DNA from: Butyrivibrio sp. XPD2002 | Lineage (GTDB): Bacteria > Bacillota > Clostridia > Lachnospirales > Lachnospiraceae | NCBI RefSeq assembly: GCF_000423945.1 | Contig: NZ_AUIY01000033.1 | Span: 1-33,544, forward strand | Length of the DNA stretch: 33,544 bases | Direction of reading: 5' to 3' | Program-made: the position numbers and the translations under genes | Notes under the pieces: model-generated | What the model saw: only the letters and a program-made list of their open reading frames with translations | Told to the model about the DNA's origin: nothing | Databases searched by the model: none | In this document: positions 29,575-33,544 of the stretch, piece by piece | Numbering within the stretch: the stretch's first letter is position 1 | Layout of the letters: each line of letters opens with the position of its first letter

Positions 29575-29892
29575 ATGAAGCGTGATACAGTAGTTACTAA
29601 ACTTAGAAAGCTGGCAGAAAATGCCGATGTTTCAAATGTGGATTTTCTAGCCGTTCAGGTGAATCTGACAGATCAGGATCCCGGAGTGTTCTACGTTGAA
29701 GTTAAGGACCACAAGATCAATATAGAGCCTTACGATTACCATGACAGGAACTGCGCTATATCAATCAAGTCCGATGATTTTAATAAGCTAATCAGTGGAA
29801 AGTTAGATCCTGTAGCAGCTTTTACTATCGGCAAACTTAAGGTTGACGGTGATGTAGGGAAGGCTTTGGAATTTTCCAAGCTTCTTAAATGA
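29575..29892 (+). CDS. SCP2 sterol-binding domain protein
   Basis: A 105-residue SCP2-fold protein, a small alpha/beta lipid- or hydrophobe-binding module. The typical order is seen: VNLTDQDPGVFYVEVKDHKI, a central DCAISI-like segment (RNCAISIKSDDFNKLISGKL), then DPVAAFTIGKLKVDGDVGKA. GGGAGGAGG precedes the ATG. It starts a tight three-gene run with the YbaK-like and flavin reductase genes (gaps of 17 and 27 bases), which points to one operon ending at the terminator at 31053. A TATAAT-like box at about 29533 may be its promoter. Confidence 0.82.
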   Translation: MKRDTVVTKLRKLAENADVSNVDFLAVQVNLTDQDPGVFYVEVKDHKINIEPYDYHDRNCAISIKSDDFNKLISGKLDPVAAFTIGKLKVDGDVGKALEFSKLLK

Positions 29893-29909
29893 TCGGGGAG
29901 TAAGCAGAC

Positions 29910-30389
29910 ATGATTAATGAAAGGGTAAAAGAGTTTCTTGTCTCCAATAATCTTGGTGATAGGCTTACTGAGCATGCAGAGACGATTGATACAGTTGAAC
30001 ATGCTGCACAGCAGATAGGTTGCACCGAACCGGAGATTGCAAAGACATTGTCTTTTGTGGTAGATGAAAAGCCTGTAATTGTGGTAATGGCAGGCGATGG
30101 TATGGTTAACAGTTCTAAGTTCAAATCACTATTTCACACTAAGCCACACATGATACCCAGAGATCAGGTAGAGAGTATCACGGGATTCCAGCCAGGTGGA
30201 GTATGTCCTTTTGCTGTGGCTGATGACATCCCTATCTGGCTGGATGTATCCATGAAGAGATTTGAATATGTCCATCCTGCAGGAGGTAATGAGTTTACTT
30301 CTGTTAAAGTTACACCTTCAGAGCTTGAAGCTGTTACCGGAGCCGAGGGCTGGTGCGATGTGTGCAAGGGATGGGAAGAAGACGAGTAA
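29910..30389 (+). CDS. YbaK/EbsC-type aminoacyl-tRNA deacylase
   Basis: A 159-residue YbaK-fold protein. Members hydrolyse mischarged tRNAs in trans (for example Cys-tRNA-Pro or Ala-tRNA-Pro). K45 in EIAKTLSFV corresponds to the conserved lysine, and GFQPGGVCPF is the GxxPxG-type loop. The protein ends with a short acidic tail holding WCDVCKGW. GGGGAG lies before the ATG. It is the second gene of the SCP2-YbaK-flavin reductase run; which tRNA it edits cannot be told. Confidence 0.88.
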   Translation: MINERVKEFLVSNNLGDRLTEHAETIDTVEHAAQQIGCTEPEIAKTLSFVVDEKPVIVVMAGDGMVNSSKFKSLFHTKPHMIPRDQVESITGFQPGGVCPFAVADDIPIWLDVSMKRFEYVHPAGGNEFTSVKVTPSELEAVTGAEGWCDVCKGWEEDE

Positions 30390-30416
30390 CAGTGTTTGTG
30401 CTAAAGGAGGAAACAG

Positions 30417-30968
30417 ATGAGCAGAGTTAATTTTGGAGCAAAACCACTAATGTATCCGCAGCCGGTTCTTATCATTGCAACATATGATGAGAATGGAGTG
30501 CCAAATGCTATGAACGCAGCCTGGGGCATAACTACTGACTTTAAAGAGATTTCAATCAGCCTGTCTGAACACAAGACTACTGATAATCTCGCAAAGAGAG
30601 GTGCTTTCACAGTAAGTCTTGCTACTGAAGACCAGGTGATTCCCTGCGATTATGTTGGGATAGAATCGGGAAGAAAAGTACCTGATAAATTTGAAAAGGC
30701 TGGATTTCACGCAACAAAGAGTGAGTTTGTTGATGCACCTTTGATTGATGAACTTCCTGTTGCTCTTGAGTGTAAGGTAAAGAGCTTTGAGGATGGCATT
30801 CTGATTGGAGAGATCGTAAATGTCTCTGCAGATGAAAGCGTAGTGACAGATGGAGCGGTTGATATCACAAAAGTTAAGCCTATAAGCTTTGATCCATTTG
30901 GTAATGGATATTACGGAGTTGGAGAAAAGGTGGGCAATGCTTTTAAGGATGGCGCAAAGCTGAAGTGA
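30417..30968 (+). CDS. Flavin reductase family protein (FMN-binding split barrel)
   Basis: A 183-residue split-barrel flavoprotein. Conserved parts are VNFGAKPLMYPQPVLIIATY, NAMNAAWGI, ISISLSEHKTTDNLAKRGAF and the C-terminal PISFDPFGNGYYGVGEKVGN. Such proteins bind FMN and reduce flavin or other acceptors with NAD(P)H. AAAGGAGG precedes the ATG. It is the last gene of the SCP2-YbaK run; a 12-bp terminator follows after about 85 bases. Confidence 0.88.
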   Translation: MSRVNFGAKPLMYPQPVLIIATYDENGVPNAMNAAWGITTDFKEISISLSEHKTTDNLAKRGAFTVSLATEDQVIPCDYVGIESGRKVPDKFEKAGFHATKSEFVDAPLIDELPVALECKVKSFEDGILIGEIVNVSADESVVTDGAVDITKVKPISFDPFGNGYYGVGEKVGNAFKDGAKLK

Positions 30969-31052
30969 TAAAGAGATTTAAAGAGGGGCAAAAAGTTATT
31001 GACAGCTAACAGGGCTATCTGTAAACTTTTGATTCATTAAACAAGTGTATTA

Positions 31053-31096
31053 AGACCTTATCAAGCTAAAATAGTTTTGATAAGGTCTATTTTTTT
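31053..31096 (+). terminator. Strong intrinsic terminator
   Basis: AGACCTTATCAA (31053-31064) and TTGATAAGGTCT (31077-31088) form a perfect 12-bp stem with a 12-base loop, followed by A and seven T residues. It closes the SCP2-YbaK-flavin reductase operon. Confidence 0.9.
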
Positions 31097-31116
31097 ACAT
31101 TCAGGAGGAGAACACT

Positions 31117-31665
31117 ATGAAAATTGCAGAAGAAATGTTAACGCTTAATGATGGAAGAACACTTGTCCTAAGATCTGCAGAGGAAAAAGATGCTGTTACC
31201 ATGCTGGACTACATAAAGCAGACAGCAGAAGAAACGCATTATCTTGTAAGATATCCTGAAGAAATAAATATTGAACTCGAAAGAGAAAAAGAGATCATCA
31301 GGAATAATCTGGAGGCTGAGGATTCTGCCTGGTTTACCGTATTTGATGGGGAAAGAGCTGTAGGTAACTGTTCTATAAGCCGTCACAGAAATCATCTCAA
31401 GCTCAGGCACAGGTGTGATTTTGCAATTGCCCTTGAACAGGCATATTGTAACGGTGGGATTGGAACAATACTCATGCAGAAGGCTATAGACAAAGCTAGG
31501 GAAATTGGGTTTGAACAGATGGAACTTGGAGCCTATGCGGACAATGATAGAGCGATTGCTTTATATAAAAAGATGGGATTTCAAGAATGCGGAAGAACTC
31601 CAAAGGCATTCAAACTGAAGGACGGAACATACATTGATGAAGTTAATATGATTTTGTTTCTGTGA
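31117..31665 (+). CDS. GNAT family N-acetyltransferase
   Basis: A 182-residue GNAT enzyme using acetyl-CoA on an unknown amine (small molecule or protein N-terminus). Beta strands and motif A are visible in HRCDFAIALEQAYCNGGIGT (the acetyl-CoA loop NGGIGTILM), followed by ARE..FEQMELGAYADNDRAI and ALYKKMGFQECGR. AGGAGGAG precedes the ATG. It begins 20 bases after a strong terminator, so it must have its own promoter, possibly within the terminator flank. It is unlike the DUF6429-fused GNAT at 18247. Confidence 0.9.
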   Translation: MKIAEEMLTLNDGRTLVLRSAEEKDAVTMLDYIKQTAEETHYLVRYPEEINIELEREKEIIRNNLEAEDSAWFTVFDGERAVGNCSISRHRNHLKLRHRCDFAIALEQAYCNGGIGTILMQKAIDKAREIGFEQMELGAYADNDRAIALYKKMGFQECGRTPKAFKLKDGTYIDEVNMILFL

Positions 31666-31691
31666 TTTAAACACGAAGATCGGAGGTTTCT

Positions 31692-31862
31692 ATGATAATA
31701 CAAAATGAAATACCATTATTGGAATATGATGACAGTTCATCGGAAGTTATAGCTCCTGATCATGACTGGACAGCTGAGAGATTGCCGGAGAAGTGTTTAT
31801 TTGCATTCCTTGGAGATGTAGTCCATAAATACGCCAAAGAGAATAATGCAGCTATGGTATGA
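31692..31862 (+). pseudogene. Nucleoside phosphorylase, N-terminal fragment
   Basis: With a proper ribosome site (CGGAGG) the frame reads MIIQNEIPLLEYDDSSSEVI, then LPEKCLFAFLGDVVHKYAKE, the start of a uridine-phosphorylase-like nucleoside phosphorylase, and stops after 56 residues. The phosphate- and nucleoside-binding domain of this family of about 250 residues is absent. The 3' part has been deleted, and what follows to 32036 has no gene. Confidence 0.65.
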
Positions 31863-32036
31863 AGTTGACGTTATTACCTGTGCTGCTCCTAATCTACGGG
31901 ACAATCCAAGTAATCCATATAACAAGAACGAACAATTCTGAGTAGCAAGGTAAAAGTAAGTTTTTGTAATGATAGCAATGGTGTAAAATGGTAGAGATAT
32001 ATTTTGTTAAAGAATAATTGTTGGCGGAGGAAAAAA

Positions 32037-32408
32037 GTGAAGTTCTTGAAGTGGTTAAATCTAATTCCCCTTGTAATGTTTGTGATTAGGGATATGCTCG
32101 GAATGGATGATATTAATCCCATATGGATGATAGTTATTGCGGCATTTGTCATAATGAATGTTTTTATGGCTAAAAGCATGAAGGAATATCTCCTGTCTTC
32201 GTTATTATTGCTGATATCATGCGTTGCCGGAATGATACTAAGTACATATTATTACTACTATTTTATTAGTTCTGATTTTGAGACACCTATTGTCGGTGCT
32301 TTCATAGCGATGGTCTATGGAATATTCGTGCTTGTGCTGGCGGGAGTTGGTACAGCTGTTTTTGCCATCAGGAACAGAAAAGAGGCAGTGAAAAATGGAG
32401 ATATTTGA
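32037..32408 (+). CDS. Small membrane protein (123 aa)
   Basis: A hydrophobic protein with about four membrane segments (MKFLKWLNLIPLVMFVIRDM, PIWMIVIAAFVIMNVFMA, YLLSSLLLLISCVAGMILS and a last one near VYGIFVLVLAGVGTAVFAIR). The start is GTG at 32037, nine bases after GCGGAGG. Its 3' end overlaps the Nudix gene by 14 bases, so the two are coupled. A damaged relative seems to lie at 27644. The function is unknown. Confidence 0.65.
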   Translation: MKFLKWLNLIPLVMFVIRDMLGMDDINPIWMIVIAAFVIMNVFMAKSMKEYLLSSLLLLISCVAGMILSTYYYYYFISSDFETPIVGAFIAMVYGIFVLVLAGVGTAVFAIRNRKEAVKNGDI

Positions 32409-32961
32409 TATAACTGACGATAACGGCTTTCCGACCGGGGAAACTGTAAGCAGAAGTGATGCACATGACAATGGGATTCCTCACAGGACAGCGCATATTT
32501 GGATTGTGAGAAAGGAAGTGGATAAATATCAGGTTCTTCTTCAGAAGAGAAGCGCCGAAAAGGAATCTTTTCCTGGGATGTATGATACTTCATCGGCAGG
32601 ACATATCCAGGCTGGTGATGAGCCACTTGAGTCTGCACAGAGAGAACTGTTTGAGGAGCTTGGAATAAAAACTCTGGCCGGAGATCTTACTTTTGCCGGG
32701 AAGTTTCATATTAAGTATGAGATGGAATTCCATGGAAAAATGTTTAAGGACAATGAAGTTGCTTTTGTTTACGTGTATGAAAAGCCTGTGGATATATCCA
32801 AGCTGAAGCTTCAGACAGAGGAAGTGGAAGAAGTCAGGTGGTTTGATATCGATAAAGTCCATGAGGGATGCATACACAGGGATGGCACGTTTTGTGTTCC
32901 GATGGAAGGGCTTGAGATAGTAATGAAGTATCTTAAGGAAAAAGAAGAGAGACTAAGATGA
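32395..32961 (+). CDS. Nudix hydrolase, isopentenyl-diphosphate-isomerase-like/YfcD group
   Basis: A complete 188-residue Nudix protein (MEIFDITDDNGFPTGETVSR...). The Nudix box GHIQAGDEPLESAQRELFEE has the REL.EE core, with Asp in place of the first Glu of the consensus. HRTAHIWIVRK and YDTSSAGHI are shared with the IDI-like/YfcD group, which hydrolyses nucleoside or isoprenoid diphosphate derivatives. The start lies in the end of the membrane-protein gene, and its stop overlaps the lipoprotein start (ATGA), so three genes are coupled. A truncated paralogue lies at 19059. Confidence 0.88.
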   Translation: MEIFDITDDNGFPTGETVSRSDAHDNGIPHRTAHIWIVRKEVDKYQVLLQKRSAEKESFPGMYDTSSAGHIQAGDEPLESAQRELFEELGIKTLAGDLTFAGKFHIKYEMEFHGKMFKDNEVAFVYVYEKPVDISKLKLQTEEVEEVRWFDIDKVHEGCIHRDGTFCVPMEGLEIVMKYLKEKEERLR

Positions 32962-33434
32962 AGAAAATAGTAGTGACAGCGCTTGTGCTGATAATGGTAA
33001 TAGGAACAGTAGGATGTGGTGCGAAAAAAGAAGATGCAGCGATAATCGGTGGAGCTGACGGTCCAACATCTATTTTTCTGGCATCAAAAGTGAGTGATCC
33101 TGTGGTATCAGGAACCTGGCAGACAGCATCCATAGGCTATGAGACTGATGGGGATATGCAGCCTGAATACTATGTACAGTTTGGTGATGCAGAGATAATT
33201 TATGGCCATATGGAAAATAATGATTTTGTTCCGGATCATTTTGATAGTATTTCGCTATTCGAGGAACTGGAGACTGGAGGATACAAGATTAAGGCAGAGT
33301 CTGATAACGGAGTTCAGTACACGTATCAGTCTTCTGAAGAAAATGCGGATATCCTGGAATATTATGAGACATGGAACGAGGATGAGTTTTCAGAGAAGTA
33401 CAGTGGCGGCGCTTCTCTTAGCAGATGTGATTAA
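32958..33434 (+). CDS. Lipoprotein with a decarboxylase-beta-like GGADGPTSIFLA motif
   Basis: A 158-residue secreted lipoprotein. The signal peptide MKKIVVTALVLIMVIGTVGC ends in a lipobox with C20 as the lipid-bearing residue. Residues 29-43 (IIGGADGPTSIFLAS) match a membrane segment of the beta subunit of sodium-translocating decarboxylases, in which the aspartate is catalytically important. Here it lies in a small extracytoplasmic protein with no membrane helices beyond the signal. The rest (YYVQFGDAEIIYGH, YETWNEDEFSEKY) looks like a compact beta-rich domain. It is translationally coupled to the Nudix gene. The function is unknown. Confidence 0.75.
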   Translation: MKKIVVTALVLIMVIGTVGCGAKKEDAAIIGGADGPTSIFLASKVSDPVVSGTWQTASIGYETDGDMQPEYYVQFGDAEIIYGHMENNDFVPDHFDSISLFEELETGGYKIKAESDNGVQYTYQSSEENADILEYYETWNEDEFSEKYSGGASLSRCD

Positions 33435-33456
33435 ACTTTAGTCTATAGCTAAAGAA

Positions 33457-33544
33457 ATGAAAAAAGGTGTTCTTGCAGGCAGCGTACACAGCCTTGCATG
33501 GAAAGAGGGAGACAAAGGTCCCGGGGCTATAGAAATGATTGCCG
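33457..33544 (+). CDS. Start of a gene running off the right edge (partial)
   Basis: A frame opens with MKKGVLAGSVHSLAWKEGDK and remains open to the end of the window. No clear ribosome site precedes it; a small palindrome (CTTTAG-CTAAAG) lies just upstream. Only about 29 residues are visible, so it cannot be identified and may be another fragment. Confidence 0.3.
   Translation, partial: MKKGVLAGSVHSLAWKEGDKGPGAIEMIA

Overview
The window is AT-rich, low-GC Gram-positive DNA. It has strong AGGAGG-type ribosome sites, GTG and TTG starts, U-tract hairpin terminators and a tRNA-Ala(GGC). The protein content (Tn916-type integrase and excisionases, DUF4298, DUF6429, RhuM, RloB and many small Lachnospiraceae-like proteins) suggests a Butyrivibrio/Pseudobutyrivibrio-like Lachnospiraceae member. 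This assignment is an inference from protein flavour, not from a marker gene.

Region 1 (1-4270) holds the tail of a membrane protein, a VOC-fold protein, a MATE efflux pump behind a leader with an intrinsic terminator, a Fic-protein fragment, and a HAD phosphatase on the minus strand.

Region 2 (4270-16550) is an accessory island. It is bounded by a nearly identical direct repeat of about 137 bp (4463-4599 and 16411-16548). Each copy holds a terminator plus the first 23 codons of a DUF2325 gene that is intact only on the right. Inside, in order, are small hypothetical genes with a DUF4298 protein, a broken DUF1016 (YhcG-type) nuclease gene, and a roughly 350-nt GC-richer stretch that folds into many hairpins. 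This is followed by an integration module (mazF, two tandem excisionases, a Tn916-type integrase), a tRNA-Ala flanked by two copies of a 47-nt hairpin repeat, and an attenuator-like leader. Next come a two-gene AAA15 ATPase/RloB pair resembling AbiL abortive-infection systems, and two truncated SF2 helicase genes with an inverted fragment between them. A DprA-like fragment lies at the right repeat.

Region 3 (16480-27200) continues as a graveyard of mobile and defence genes mixed with intact ones. It holds the DUF2325 coiled-coil protein, a DUF6429-GNAT fusion, a truncated Nudix gene, a frameshifted small gene, an HNH fragment followed by GC-rich phage cos-like DNA, and a HigBA-type toxin-antitoxin locus. 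In that locus the toxin has a stop at codon 5 while the antitoxin (HTH plus HExxH protease) is intact. A RhuM protein, two small membrane proteins, a CoiA-like/coiled-coil/zinc-finger protein, an array of six 10-bp repeats with phased A-tracts, and a second intact HigBA pair follow.

Region 4 (27200-33544) is mostly small metabolic and stress genes: glutaredoxin, nitroreductase, 3-methyladenine glycosylase I (tag), SCP2-like, YbaK-like deacylase, flavin reductase, GNAT, a full-length Nudix hydrolase (paralogue of the truncated one), and a lipoprotein carrying a motif typical of sodium-pump decarboxylase beta subunits. Several fragments lie between them.

The overall picture is a site that has repeatedly gained and lost mobile DNA: around fifteen recognisable gene fragments sit among intact defence, toxin-antitoxin and recombination genes.
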